Part shown: positions 9,801 to 18,600 of the stretch, piece after piece | How positions within the stretch are numbered: position 1 is the stretch's first letter | How the letters are laid out: the number at the start of each line of letters is the position of its first letter | Origin: Aquipluma nitroreducens | GTDB taxonomy: Bacteria; Bacteroidota; Bacteroidia; Bacteroidales; Prolixibacteraceae | NCBI RefSeq assembly: GCF_009689585.1 | Contig: NZ_AP018694.1 | Span: 620,001-684,000, forward strand | Direction: 5' to 3' | Length of the DNA stretch: 64,000 nt | The notes under the pieces: model-generated | Database searches by the model: none | Told to the model about the DNA's origin: nothing | The model's input: the letters and a program-made list of their open reading frames with translations, nothing else | Translations under genes and position numbers: made by a program

Positions 9801-9981
9801 TAATCGTACCGGTAGTAGTTCCTTTAACTACTACGGTAACTCCAGGTATCGGACCTCCGTCTTCACCAATAACCGTTCCGGATAGAGTTTTTTGTTGCGC
9901 AAATGAGGTAAGAGCTAAAAAGCACGAGAACAACAGCAATGCTGAAATTCTCCAGATACCTTTTAATTTACTTTTTTTCAT
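6805..9981 (-). CDS. SusC/RagA-family TonB-linked outer-membrane transporter
   Basis: 1058 residues. In order: a signal peptide (about residues 1-29, ending SFAQQ); a CarboxypepD_reg-like domain (TLSGTVIGEDGGPIPGVTVVVKG, about 32-110); the TonB box/SusC signature DEVVVVGYGTRKKEE (about 110-125); a plug domain with GVTVNSGNTPGSDAVIRIHG and DPLYVIDGVPV; then DASSSAIYGSRGANGVILITT and a large beta-barrel ending LGLTLGL. It imports oligosaccharides across the outer membrane using TonB energy and pairs with the SusD-like protein just downstream. Length is usual for the family. It is separated from the kdu operon by a gene-free region of almost 700 bases. No SusR-like or ECF regulator is adjacent. 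Confidence 0.96.
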   Translation of the reverse strand: MKKSKLKGIWRISALLLFSCFLALTSFAQQKTLSGTVIGEDGGPIPGVTVVVKGTTTGTITDMDGKFSFSAPTNAKTLSVSYIGLKSQEIEIGSQTSFKVTLLADVVSVDEVVVVGYGTRKKEEITGSISTVSNEQMKISSAPSVVSRMQGQISGVTVNSGNTPGSDAVIRIHGIGTINNADPLYVIDGVPVGPGNNINPNDVESISVLKDASSSAIYGSRGANGVILITTKHGRQNQEATVTLSVRTGISNATNQYDMLNTAEYGQAVFLQKKNGYSFANQYGNGTSPVIPDYILPTAAMEGDPAADASKYVYPTNQIIKANKQGTNWFDEIYRTGVIQEYDLSISGGGAKSTYSLSSNYLSEEGFLIHTGFKRYNFRVNADTKFGNWLKVGESLQAIMIHQNGDLANNGEGNAVSMAYRMQPIVPVYDIMGNFAGTKAPGTGNAANPVAMLDHAKNNDGKWFRVLGNIYGEVTLMKGLTAKSLFGYNMGQWNAKTYTIPTYENAEPNMVPGLTVDSNYSILWNWSNTLNYSTTIKDIHTINVVLGTEAVNNTYQWMSAGRSQYFSLAPDYMQLTSGESNKVNDGNGSSWSLFSQFGRANYDLMGKYFFEATVRRDGSSRFGAANRYGVFPAASAAWEVSKESFMASSKTWLDLLKIRAGWGKSGNDQIGEYNMYSTFGTNGYTAAYNLNGSPTSAIAGFEPSTKGNADVSWETTQTINAGVNASMLNKKLTASVDVWQRKTSDMLYRLSVPQVMGTATPPFVNIGEMKNTGIDIEVGYHNTALAGKLSYALNATWSHYKNEVVSLSNNLKEVVGYSERQVEYTRATSGMAYPMFYGLIADGIIQTAAEAAAAPQFADYTTVGHYKYRDLNGDGLITMDKDRTFIGDPHPKFVGGLNVDLGYGAFDLNMFFYGSYGNDLINYVSRWIDYGQFVGGLSKDALNDTWTPSNTGARLPMLDGASRSQEASTAFIEDGSFLRLKTMRLGYTLPKNILDKVKMKSLRVYVQATNLFTLTKYRGLDPEVNTLSNTAGEGNRMGVDKGSWPTPRQITLGLTLGL

Positions 9982-10674
9982 AAATTTTAATGTTTAATTT
10001 GTGATAATAACGTGATTAGAAACAACTTGATTAAAGAAAGTCGAATGAGTGACTTCTGGATTCTTTAATTTCAGAGACTTACATAGGCATTTAGTTTATA
10101 TGAATAATTTGGTTCGTTACTCGTTTGTAAAACTCCCTCTGGAGATTTGTTTATCTAAATGCAAACATCAAAACATGAAAAATCAGCCGAAAGGCCTGCG
10201 AAATTTTGGAAGAAAACAGACTATTACATCATGAAGATTTAATGATATAAAAAGTCTGATCACTAATAAATAACCAGTTTTCGATCTTGTTCGTGTTTGC
10301 GTGCATTAATTCAGTTTTTGCGTGATTGAATTAACGATACTAAAGTATATTAAATAAGGCCAAAATGGTTAATGTTAATATGTGTTAAAAAAAACATTTT
10401 ACAGACTAGTAGAATTTTTGTGGCATTTTTCAATACCATAAACCAAGTTCACGTAAATTCATATCATTAATTAACAGAAACTTAACACTGAACAACATCA
10501 GAATATTTAGTCGGATTTCATTAAAATTCAGTGCGATGGATTGAGAAAATAATTATTTTTTTATCGGATTTATAAAAAATAAAGGGTTAAAATCAGCTGC
10601 TATTCCTGATTTTAACCCTTAAATTGATCGGATCACCTATTCTTTAACGAAATAAAAAGACTAAAAACTCCTTT
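9982..10674. other. Gene-free region upstream of susC
   Basis: About 690 AT-rich bases between the susC start and the end of kduD. It must contain the susC promoter and leader. It holds the kduD terminator at its far end and an 8-bp inverted repeat TTAATTCA/TGAATTAA at 10306-10334 that could be a regulator site. An open frame near 10049-10234 shows no protein-like features and was not accepted. No exact TAnnTTTG promoter was found on the susC strand. Confidence 0.5.
10582..10620 (-). terminator. Rho-independent terminator after kduD
   Basis: A perfect 15-bp stem AAGGGTTAAAATCAG with its reverse complement and a 9-base loop. On the minus strand it is followed by TTATTTTTTATAAA. It lies about 55 bases past the kduD stop and closes the kduI-DUF2264-kduD operon. 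Confidence 0.9.
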
Positions 10675-11475
10675 TTACATCGGAATTTCATTTTCACCTT
10701 TCACATAACCAAAATTGGCAAGGATACCACCATCAACATAAAGGATATGTCCGTTCACAAAATTACTGGCTTTTGATGCAAGAAAAAGTGCGGCGTTTGC
10801 AACATCTTCGGGTTCGCCCCAACGACCTGCTGGCGTACGGGTCATCACCAAATCGTTGAAAGGATGACCATTTTCGCGAATTGGGCCCGTTTGAGCAGTT
10901 ACAATGTAACCAGGTCCAATACCATTAATCTGAAGGTTATATTTAGCCCATTCGCAGCACATGTTTGCTGTCAACAGTTTTAAACCGCCTTTTGCTGAAG
11001 CATATGCAGAAACAGAATTACGACCATAAACGCTCATCATCGAACACATATTTATGATTTTACCTGAACGCTTGGCTATCATTCCCGGGGCAACACGTTT
11101 CCCAACGATCAATGGTGCAACCAAATCAACATCAATAACCTGTTTAAAATCGGCAACTGGCATATCAAGAATTGGGATACGTTTAATGATTCCTGCATTA
11201 TTAACCAAAATATCTACAGAACCAACTTCTTTCTCAATAATTGAAATTCCCCGATCAACATCAGCTTCATCTGTTACATTAAATACAACAGTAAAAACAT
11301 CGATGCCGGCAGCTTTGTATTGTGCTTTGCAAGCTTCGAGTTTTTCTTCACTCAAATCATTCACACAAATTTTAGCACCTGCCTGGCCCAGCACTTTGCC
11401 AATGGCCATTCCAATACCATGAGTTCCACCGGTAATCAGGGCAACTTTTCCGGTTAAATCAAATAATTTATTCAT
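10675..11475 (-). CDS. kduD: 2-dehydro-3-deoxy-D-gluconate 5-dehydrogenase (KduD), SDR family
   Basis: 266-residue classical short-chain dehydrogenase. It has the nucleotide-binding TGGTHGIGMAIG near residue 16, NNAG at about 91, and a catalytic serine in MCSMMSVYG with YASAKGG as the YxxxK pair. In uronate breakdown KduD reduces 2,5-diketo-3-deoxygluconate to 2-keto-3-deoxygluconate. The assignment over gluconate 5-dehydrogenase rests on its operon with kduI, which makes its substrate. It follows the DUF2264 gene after 26 bases and is the last gene before a strong hairpin terminator. The C-terminus (GGILANFGYVKGENEIPM) is intact. Confidence 0.88.
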   Translation of the reverse strand: MNKLFDLTGKVALITGGTHGIGMAIGKVLGQAGAKICVNDLSEEKLEACKAQYKAAGIDVFTVVFNVTDEADVDRGISIIEKEVGSVDILVNNAGIIKRIPILDMPVADFKQVIDVDLVAPLIVGKRVAPGMIAKRSGKIINMCSMMSVYGRNSVSAYASAKGGLKLLTANMCCEWAKYNLQINGIGPGYIVTAQTGPIRENGHPFNDLVMTRTPAGRWGEPEDVANAALFLASKASNFVNGHILYVDGGILANFGYVKGENEIPM

Positions 11476-11501
11476 ATCGCTTATTTTAAAATTGTTTTGA
11501 A

Positions 11502-12743
11502 TTAATCATTAATTGCATGATCAGCTTTAAAATCCAGACCACTCCATATTTTTCTGGAAGTCCAGTCCATCGGAGCATCCGCCCAGAAAGGATCAGAAGG
11601 GGGCAAGCCCAGAGGCAATAATCCTACCGAACAGAGGTACAAACTTCCGGTTGAAATGTAGGATTCGGCGATATTGGGTTGATGACCAAAGAAACCAATG
11701 CGCAACCAACCGTTTGAATCGAATACACCAGGAGCTTCTATCATTCGCTGAATAACCGCCGATAAAGCCGATCGAACCTGTGCCGGATTTAACTCGTCAG
11801 ACAAACGATGTTGCAAAGCCATTTGCGCCAACAGTTGAAATGCACCGAATCGGTATGGCAACGAACGTCCGATGGCAGGAAAAGTTCCTTCCGGAGAAAT
11901 TAAACGTTCTTGAATACAGGCGTAGCGTTGTGCACGCTTAATCACAGTATCTGCAGTCTTTTCGTACTTTGTGCTGTGCTTCATCAATTCGCCCAAAATA
12001 TCGAGCAACATAGGTTGAATGACATAACTATTGTAATAGTCCCAATGAAAATCAGGACCATCGCCATACATACCATCGCCTTTGTACCATTCCATATGTT
12101 TACGGATGGCCAAATCCATTCTCAATTCATCGTGTTGCTCGCTCGCAAAAAGCAAAAAAGCTTCAACCATGGCGCTGAAAAGCAACCAATTACTATATCC
12201 GGGAGTAATCACCCGGCTACTTTTCAGCGCTGAAACGATTTGTTGCTGAGTGGTTTGATCCAATTGTTTCCACAAAACATTTGGTGCCCGTAAAATGGCA
12301 TGAGCCAGAAATGCTGCATCAACCAACGGTTGTCCACCATCGGTGAAATTCATGAAATCAGGCGACTGCGGATCAACCGCCATTTTCATGCTTTTCTGGG
12401 CAAGGGCAATATATTTTTTCCGGAGCTGTCCCTCTTCGCTGTTGTCGGCTCCCAATTCCAACCAGGGAGACATTCCTGCCATTAACCTTCCAAATGCTTC
12501 CAGATAAGTCACTTTTCGGCGATCAGCATCCATGCCCTGTTTGCATTCAACGGGCATATTTTTTCGAAGTTCACCCTTACTCAGCGACTCCAAAAGAGGA
12601 TCGGCAATTTTGACAAGTACCTTCAACCAATATTTACGATCGACAACTTCAGGAGCAACAACAGGAGTTGATGCCTGAACCCGGGCAGCCAATGGAGCCA
12701 GACCCAGAATGGATAAAAATTTGAATGCGTTTCGCCTGTTCAT
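11502..12743 (-). CDS. DUF2264-family protein, Tat-like leader
   Basis: 413 residues. The leader MNRRNAFKFLSILGLAPLAARVQAS has a twin-arginine motif, so Tat export is predicted. The body matches DUF2264: VTYLEAFGRLMAGMSPWLEL, FTDGGQPLVDAAFLAHAILR, WYKGDGMYGDGPDFHWDYYNSYVIQPM and RYACIQERLISPEGTFPAIGRS. This looks like an all-helical (alpha/alpha)6-barrel. DUF2264 genes frequently sit in pectin and glycan loci and some are fused to glycoside hydrolase domains, so a role in acting on unsaturated uronic-acid oligosaccharides is inferred, not shown. It lies between kduI (9 bases away) and kduD in one operon, which is strong evidence for a shared pathway. Confidence 0.85.
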   Translation of the reverse strand: MNRRNAFKFLSILGLAPLAARVQASTPVVAPEVVDRKYWLKVLVKIADPLLESLSKGELRKNMPVECKQGMDADRRKVTYLEAFGRLMAGMSPWLELGADNSEEGQLRKKYIALAQKSMKMAVDPQSPDFMNFTDGGQPLVDAAFLAHAILRAPNVLWKQLDQTTQQQIVSALKSSRVITPGYSNWLLFSAMVEAFLLFASEQHDELRMDLAIRKHMEWYKGDGMYGDGPDFHWDYYNSYVIQPMLLDILGELMKHSTKYEKTADTVIKRAQRYACIQERLISPEGTFPAIGRSLPYRFGAFQLLAQMALQHRLSDELNPAQVRSALSAVIQRMIEAPGVFDSNGWLRIGFFGHQPNIAESYISTGSLYLCSVGLLPLGLPPSDPFWADAPMDWTSRKIWSGLDFKADHAIND

Positions 12744-12752
12744 GAAGATCTT

Positions 12753-13595
12753 TTATCTTAATTGGTTGGGCTGAACCACATCCATATCGGTGTAATCCAT
12801 ATTTTCGCCAGCCATTCCCCAAATAAATATATAGTTGCTCGTACCGGCAGCCGAATGAATCGACCAGTTTGGAGAGATAACAGCTTGTTCATTCTGCATC
12901 CAAATGTGACGGGTTTCCTGAGGTTGTCCCATAAAATGACATACTGCCTGACCTTCGGGAACATTAAAATAGAAATACACTTCCATACGTCGGCTGTGCG
13001 TATGTGCAGGCATGGTATTCCAAACACTTCCGGGGCGAAGTTCAGTCATTCCCATTTGAAGCTGACAAGTTTCAACCACTTTACTAATCAACAACTGATT
13101 AATCTGACGCTCGTTAGATGTGAGCTGAGAACCCATTTGCAACACATTGGCATCTTTCAAGGTAATGTGGCGGTTGGGTAATTCTTTATGTGCCGGAGTT
13201 GAATTCAGGTAAAAACGGGCTGGTTCGCTTGCACTTTCAGATTTGAAAGTGATCTGTTTGGCTCCTTTCCCAATGTATAATGCTTCCTTGAAATCGACCG
13301 AATATTTCACTCCATCAACAATTACAGAACCTTTAGCTCCAACATTAATAATACCCAATTCGCGCCGTTCACAGAAATAAGCGGCTTTCATCGGATCAAT
13401 TGCAGTCAGTTCTAATGGTGCGGTTGCGGGAACTGCGCCACCAGAAATATAACGGTCGTAATGCGAATAAACCAAACGGATTTGGTCGGCTTCCATTACT
13501 TTTTCGATCAGAAAATTCTCGCGCAACTGTGCAGTATCATACTTTTTCACATCCTTAGGATGAGCAGCAAAACGTTCTTCAAAAATGATTGACAT
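12753..13595 (-). CDS. kduI: 5-dehydro-4-deoxy-D-glucuronate isomerase (KduI)
   Basis: 280-residue cupin-type isomerase that converts 4-deoxy-5-ketouronate (from unsaturated uronic acids released by lyases) to 2,5-diketo-3-deoxygluconate, the KduD substrate. The zinc site is visible as [13 protein letters not shown] near residue 196 (His, His, Glu), with the later histidine in [32 protein letters not shown] and [16 protein letters not shown] are typical of the family. It is the first gene of the operon kduI-DUF2264-kduD and is read divergently from the LacI-type regulator. The predicted promoter and overlapping operator are in the 151-base intergenic region, so induction by a uronate-derived ligand is likely. 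Confidence 0.95.
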   Translation of the reverse strand: MSIIFEERFAAHPKDVKKYDTAQLRENFLIEKVMEADQIRLVYSHYDRYISGGAVPATAPLELTAIDPMKAAYFCERRELGIINVGAKGSVIVDGVKYSVDFKEALYIGKGAKQITFKSESASEPARFYLNSTPAHKELPNRHITLKDANVLQMGSQLTSNERQINQLLISKVVETCQLQMGMTELRPGSVWNTMPAHTHSRRMEVYFYFNVPEGQAVCHFMGQPQETRHIWMQNEQAVISPNWSIHSAAGTSNYIFIWGMAGENMDYTDMDVVQPNQLR

Positions 13596-13646
13596 GGTAT
13601 AAAATGTTTAATGGTTAATTGTTAACCCAGTTGAACTATAGAATTA

Positions 13647-13676
13647 CAAAGATAAAAGTTATTTACGAATGCGCAA
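13647..13676 (-). promoter_or_regulatory. Predicted kduI promoter (Bacteroidota -33/-7 type)
   Basis: Read on the minus strand, the -7 element is TATCTTTG, an exact TAnnTTTG. A TTG -33 core lies 19 bases upstream of it. This matches the Bacteroidota primary sigma consensus in both elements and spacing. The kduI ATG is about 50 bases downstream. Confidence 0.7.
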
Positions 13677-13684
13677 TCGATTGC
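13673..13684. promoter_or_regulatory. Predicted LacI-family operator in the kduI/regulator divergent region
   Basis: A perfect 12-bp palindrome GCAATCGATTGC with the central CG dinucleotide typical of LacI/GalR-family operators. It covers the -33 core of the predicted kduI promoter. It sits midway between kduI and the LacI-type gene, so the regulator would control kduI and perhaps itself. Confidence 0.65.
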
Positions 13685-13746
13685 ATTTATATTTTAAGTT
13701 TCATGTTTAAAAAAGAAATTATTAGCATATTTGTACAAATTACTGA

Positions 13747-14778
13747 ATGATTATGAATAGAAATAAGAATGCCGAACCAACCATTCATGACATCGCCAGA
13801 GAGCTGGAAATATCAGCATCAACCGTGTCGCGGGCTCTGAATGATAATCCGCGAATTAGCCTGAAAACAAAGGAAAAAATCAAAGCTGTGGCCGACAAAT
13901 TGGGGTATCGCCCAAACACACTTGCGTCCAATCTCCGGAACAAAAAATCGAATACCATCGGTATCGTGGTTCCGTTGATAAACAGACATTTCTTTTCATC
14001 AGTAATTAGTGGTGTTGAAGATGTGGCATTTAAGGCCGGATTTAATGTGGTTATTTCGCAATCGAATGACCTTGCGGCAAAGGAAATCAGCATTGTGCAG
14101 TCAATGTTTTCGAACCGGGTTGATGGACTGATTATTTCCATCGCCATGCAGACAGACACTTTCGATCATTTGAAACTTTTTAGTAAAAAACACATTCCAT
14201 TGGTGTTTTTCGACCGTGCTGTTCCCGAAATTGAAACCGATAAAATTGTAGTTGATGATTTTGCAGGAGCTTATAGGGTAACTCAGCATTTAATTGATCA
14301 GGGATACCAGCGAATTGGCCATCTTGCCGGACCACAAAACCTGACCACCTACCTCGACCGGAAAAACGGTTATATTGATGCACTTCGTAAAAATAGAATA
14401 GCTTTCGACGAATCTTTGATTATCGTGAACACGCTGACCAGCGAAGAAGGTGTGCTGGCTGTTCAGCAATTAATGAGCCTGCCGGAACCACCGGATGCCA
14501 TATTCTGTGGAAATGACACGACTGCTCTCAGCGTTATGATTTATCTGCGGAATAAAGGAATTCGGATACCTGAAGATATCGGAATCGTAGGATTCAGTAA
14601 TGAACCCTTTTCAAAAGTTGTTTCGCCTTCTATTTCAACCATCGCGCAACCAGGCTTTGAAATGGGACAAAAAGCGGCTGAATTGATTATCCGCAAAATT
14701 GAAAATAAAGAACGGACTTACCAGACCATTACATTGCCTACCGAATTGATCATAAGGGAATCATCGAGTAGAAAATAG
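13747..14778 (+). CDS. LacI/GalR-family transcriptional regulator of the kdu locus
   Basis: 343 residues. The N-terminal helix-turn-helix is TIHDIARELEISASTVSRAL followed by NDNPRISLKTKEKIKAVADKLGYRPN and a hinge helix (TLASNLRNKK). The periplasmic-binding-like ligand domain begins SNTIGIVVPLINRHFFSSV and includes GLIISIAMQTD, FFDRAVPEIETDKIVVDDF, PDAIFCGNDTTAL and IVGFSNEPFSKVVSPSISTI. It is divergent from kduI with a palindromic site between them, so it most likely represses the kdu operon until a uronate intermediate binds; the ligand is inferred. Two start codons two residues apart (MIM) are both possible. Confidence 0.92.
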   Translation: MIMNRNKNAEPTIHDIARELEISASTVSRALNDNPRISLKTKEKIKAVADKLGYRPNTLASNLRNKKSNTIGIVVPLINRHFFSSVISGVEDVAFKAGFNVVISQSNDLAAKEISIVQSMFSNRVDGLIISIAMQTDTFDHLKLFSKKHIPLVFFDRAVPEIETDKIVVDDFAGAYRVTQHLIDQGYQRIGHLAGPQNLTTYLDRKNGYIDALRKNRIAFDESLIIVNTLTSEEGVLAVQQLMSLPEPPDAIFCGNDTTALSVMIYLRNKGIRIPEDIGIVGFSNEPFSKVVSPSISTIAQPGFEMGQKAAELIIRKIENKERTYQTITLPTELIIRESSSRK

Positions 14779-14785
14779 GAAAAAT

Positions 14786-14991
14786 GTCATTAGTCAATAG
14801 CTGTCCTATCCAAAATTTGTTGGACTAAAAACGATATAAAACTGATTGGCGATGGAAAATAGTCATCAGTCATTCGGAAAGTCGCTATTAGAAAATTTTC
14901 CAATGACTATTCCAGCCTAACGCAAACAGTGACTTTTTCTTGTTAGTTAAGAGAAAATGTTGATTTGTTATTTTTACTAATGACTAATGAC
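14786..14991. repeat. Low-complexity repeats built on GTCATTAGTCA words
   Basis: The convergent region between the regulator and DUF4293 holds repeated variants of one word: GTCATTAGTCAATAG, AGTCATCAGTCATT, CAATGACTATT and ACTAATGACTAATGAC. Some are inverted relative to others. No gene and no clear terminator was seen. Confidence 0.5.
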
Positions 14992-15000
14992 TTTTTTACC

Positions 15001-15444
15001 TTACCTGATTCTGTCAATGGAACGGATCAACGCTTCGTCTTTATCAATCGCCCGAATGGCCAGATAATCAATAACAATTGCCACAAGAGGTAAAATCGCC
15101 CCGATTTTTAAACCGATTTGAGCGCCGCTGAAAGAAAGGTATGTGTAATAAATAAACAATCCGAACAATACCAACAGCATCAGTATTATATAAATAACAA
15201 TCATTTTTTGGCGTTTGCGGTTCTTAAAACTTGAAATGGCAAAACCATGCAAAGCCATAAGAACTACTATAAAAACGGAGATAGCTATACCACTCTGCTG
15301 AACTGCACCATCCAATAAAATTCCTTTAAAATTAAAGGTGTAAATAGCGCCGTCTTTAACGATTTCGGCAAAGGGCAATAAAAACAAAAGACCAAGTAAA
15401 AGGGTAGAAACTAAAAGATATACAGATTGAATTCGTTGTATCAT
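15001..15444 (-). CDS. DUF4293-family membrane protein
   Basis: 147-residue protein with four predicted transmembrane helices: VYLLVSTLLLGLLFLLPFAE, GIAISVFIVVLMALHGFAI, MIVIYIILMLLVLFGLFIYY and IGLKIGAILPLVAIVIDYLA. The start MIQRIQSVYLL is the usual DUF4293 beginning. An upstream extension of 70 codons is open but runs through the terminator hairpin of the preceding gene and was rejected. The family is small, Bacteroidota-restricted and of unknown function. It ends IRAIDKDEALIRSIDRIR, as family members do. It lies downstream of the helicase gene on the same strand but behind a hairpin, so it is probably a separate transcript. Confidence 0.85.
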   Translation of the reverse strand: MIQRIQSVYLLVSTLLLGLLFLLPFAEIVKDGAIYTFNFKGILLDGAVQQSGIAISVFIVVLMALHGFAISSFKNRKRQKMIVIYIILMLLVLFGLFIYYTYLSFSGAQIGLKIGAILPLVAIVIDYLAIRAIDKDEALIRSIDRIR

Positions 15445-15591
15445 AACTAAAATTTTTGTGCAAAAATAAACTTTTTTCAAAGGGTTGTGCAAAAATAATT
15501 TTCTGATATTGATTTTAATTTGACTTTGACAGACTAAAAATGTTGCACGATTCTTCTCCTGTTTTACCCCTGCCCTAGAGGGAGCCAGGAG

Positions 15592-15642
15592 AAAAATCTG
15601 GCTGTTCCCTTTAGGGTTCAGGGTAAAAACAGCCAGATTTTT
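15592..15642 (-). terminator. Hairpin terminator after the helicase gene
   Basis: A perfect 15-bp stem AAAAATCTGGCTGTT with its reverse complement and a 21-base loop. On the minus strand the stem ends in five T residues. It lies 30 bases past the helicase-nuclease stop. Confidence 0.75.
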
Positions 15643-15671
15643 CGAATGTGTCAAAGTAGAATTAATTTGAC

Positions 15672-18600
15672 CTATACCACCACCCTTTTATTTGTTTTCG
15701 TGTACCAAATATATCCTGAAACATTTTCGAAACCACAGTTTTTCAATTCACGAATGTAGGTTCGCAACTGGTATTTGTAGTTATCCGATTCCACTTCTCC
15801 CGATTTATAATCGACCACTATTACCCTATCATTTCCAATCATGATCCGGTCAGGTCGCTTAACACCATTCGATCCAGTTAAAATACTTCGTTCGTTCACT
15901 ACACTAAAAGTACCGTCGAACCACGATTTTACCTCCGGATCGCTGAGCAATTCATTCAACTCGATAATTATTTTTTCGGCTTCGTTCGATCCAATTTTTC
16001 CTTCCGTTTCGATTCGTTTTACGGCCCTTTGCAAATCGCCGGTTGTTTCAATCAGCGATAAAATCTCGTGTATCAGCTTTCCTTTATTTATACCGCTTTG
16101 TTTTTTGTTTTCACTGCTAAAAAAATCTTCGCCCCGCTTCCTGATGTTCAAAAACTGTCTGAAATCAGCAAATTCGAAAGCCGACAGCCGCACATCTTTC
16201 ATTCTTGGCTCTTCCTTTTTCTTCTCTTTCGATACCGAATACTCGCCAATCTCAACCACTAATTTTTCAGGATCATAGGAAGCTTCAAACAGAACCGACT
16301 CCTCAGCTTTTAATCCGCAAGAACCCAAACTACCTTGCTTTTCAACAGCAAGTTTCAGCAAATCGCCCACCGTAGTGAGCTTGCCCGAGAACGATGCCCA
16401 AATGTATAAACCCGCCTTGGCGCGCGTAAACACCACATACATCAGATTCAGGTTATCGATGTAAGTATTAAATTTCTCAGCAAAATATTCACGATAAAAA
16501 ATCGATTTACCAACATCCAATTTAAATCGCACCGGAACCAGCTCCATCTCATTAAAAGGCTCAACATCGGGCTGACACCAAAGCAGTGGGGCCATTTCGG
16601 GTGACGAATGCGGGTGAACAGACCAATCGAAAAATGGCACAAAAACATGGGTAAATTCAAGTCCTTTCGACTTGTGGATGGTTAGCACATTAATGGCGTC
16701 AATGCTGTCCGAAATTGGGATGGTAAACCGCTCGCCGTTTTCGTCCCACCAATTCAGGAAGCTCGTGAGTTCCGAAGCATGATTGCGCTCGAACACCGAA
16801 ATCTGATCGACAAAAGCCTGCAAATAAGCCAGTTCATCGGCCAGACTAAACAAATCAAATTTCTCGCAAATGCTGTAAATGATTTCCAGAATAGGTTTTC
16901 CTGCCACCAATTCCTCAAACGATTTACTGGCGATATAATCAGACAAAGTAAGTTCGGATTTCGGAGTTTGGAGTTCGAAGTCCAAAAAATCAGGTTGCGG
17001 GTTACGGGTTGCAGGTTGTGGGTTAGCCTTCGGATCTAGGCCGTCTGCTTGATCTGACAGATTTTGATCTTCTGGCTTCTGACTTCCATCTTCGGTCTCC
17101 GGTCTCCGGTCCCAAGTCTGCAATCTCCCTTCGACTGCTTCGCGCTCTGGCAGCGTTGCTTCGAACAACTGACTCCAATCTTCATTCTCCGTTTGAACCA
17201 TGCCCCTTGCCCCTTGCCCAAAGCTACTTTTCCGGTCTTCGGTCTCCGGACTTCCGTCTTCGGTCTCCCTCTGCCCTTTGCCCTCAGCTATCGGCCCTTT
17301 CAGCCTCGGAACAATCTTCCGGTAATACAAATAATTCAACTGCGCTTTCACCACCTGGTCATCCGGATTCAGGAATGACGTCAGAATGGAAATAATCAGG
17401 CTAATAACCTCCGAATTGTTGATGTATAATGATTCTCCGGAAAGAATATCAAAGTTATAATTCCGGTTCTCCGGAAGGCTTTTTTGTTCTAAAAACAGGT
17501 CGGCAATCAGGCGGGCTTCCTTTTTCTGGCGAACCAGAATGGCCATTTCAATCGCCTTTACGCCTTTATCCTGAAGAGATTTGATGGATTCGACCAATTC
17601 AGAAAGAATCAGCTTTTCATTCCCGTCGGCCAGTTCTTTTTTTGATTCCAGAAACCGCACCCGAACCTGTCCCAATTCGGCGACCTCTTTGTTCGAAACC
17701 TCCTGAACACTGTCGGCATACACTTCAGGAATGGTTATCCCGACCGGATTTCCGGCAATCTCAGCTTCTGCAAGTTCACCTTCGATGTGCTGCTGAAGCA
17801 ATTCGGGAACCAACCTAAAAATTGTATTGTTGAAGCGAATCACTTTGCCGTGGCTCCGCCAGTTACTGCTCAACACTTCATTCTGAAGACCAAAAACCGG
17901 AAAACTTTCGCCCAGCTTGCCTGCCAACAAACGCCAGTCGCCGCTGCGCCAGCGGTAAATGGCTTGCTTCACATCGCCCACCACCATTCCCAGATTACCT
18001 TCCGACAAGGAATTGCTGATTAGCGGACGGAAATTATTCCACTGTAAACCCGAAGTATCCTGAAACTCGTCGATCATAAAATGCGAATAGACCGAACCTG
18101 TTTTTTCGTACACAAATGGCGTTTCGGAGTCGGCAATCACATCTTTAAGCAAATGTCCTGAATCGGAAATCAGCACAATACCTTTTTCGCGGCACAACTC
18201 CTTGACCGACTTACGCAAATCGACCAGAATGCCCAGTGTGTACAACTGATTGACGATGAGTTTGGCGGTGATGTATTTTCTCTTTTCAGTCTCGATCAGG
18301 CGAACAGCCTCCTGCAATTTGGGCATCAGTTTGGTTTCGGCCACCAACAACAATTGCGATTTCATGGGTTCTTTCACCGTGGCAGTTACCCAGCCCGAAG
18401 TGTCGGTTGCTGCCCGAAGTACCGTATTCGAGGGTTCAAATTTAAAGTCTTTCATCTTCTGAAAACTGGCGGCCGGGCCACTTCCCTTTCCTTTGAAATC
18501 GTCAGTCGACAAGCCTTCCATCGCCAGAATATTCAATCCTTCCTGACCAATCGATTTTATTCGGGTTTCGTACAGAACGATTATTTTGCTGAGTTTGCCA

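Noticed and set aside
10049-10234. Short plus-strand open frame upstream of susC
   Set aside because: No family resemblance and no ribosome-binding site; it lies in AT-rich regulatory DNA.
15445-15654. N-terminal extension of the DUF4293 protein
   Set aside because: The extension runs through the terminator hairpin of the preceding gene, and the family starts at MIQRIQ.
17064-17395. Plus-strand open frames of about 80-105 codons inside the helicase gene
   Set aside because: They arise from the stop-free low-complexity repeats and have no protein-like features or start signals.
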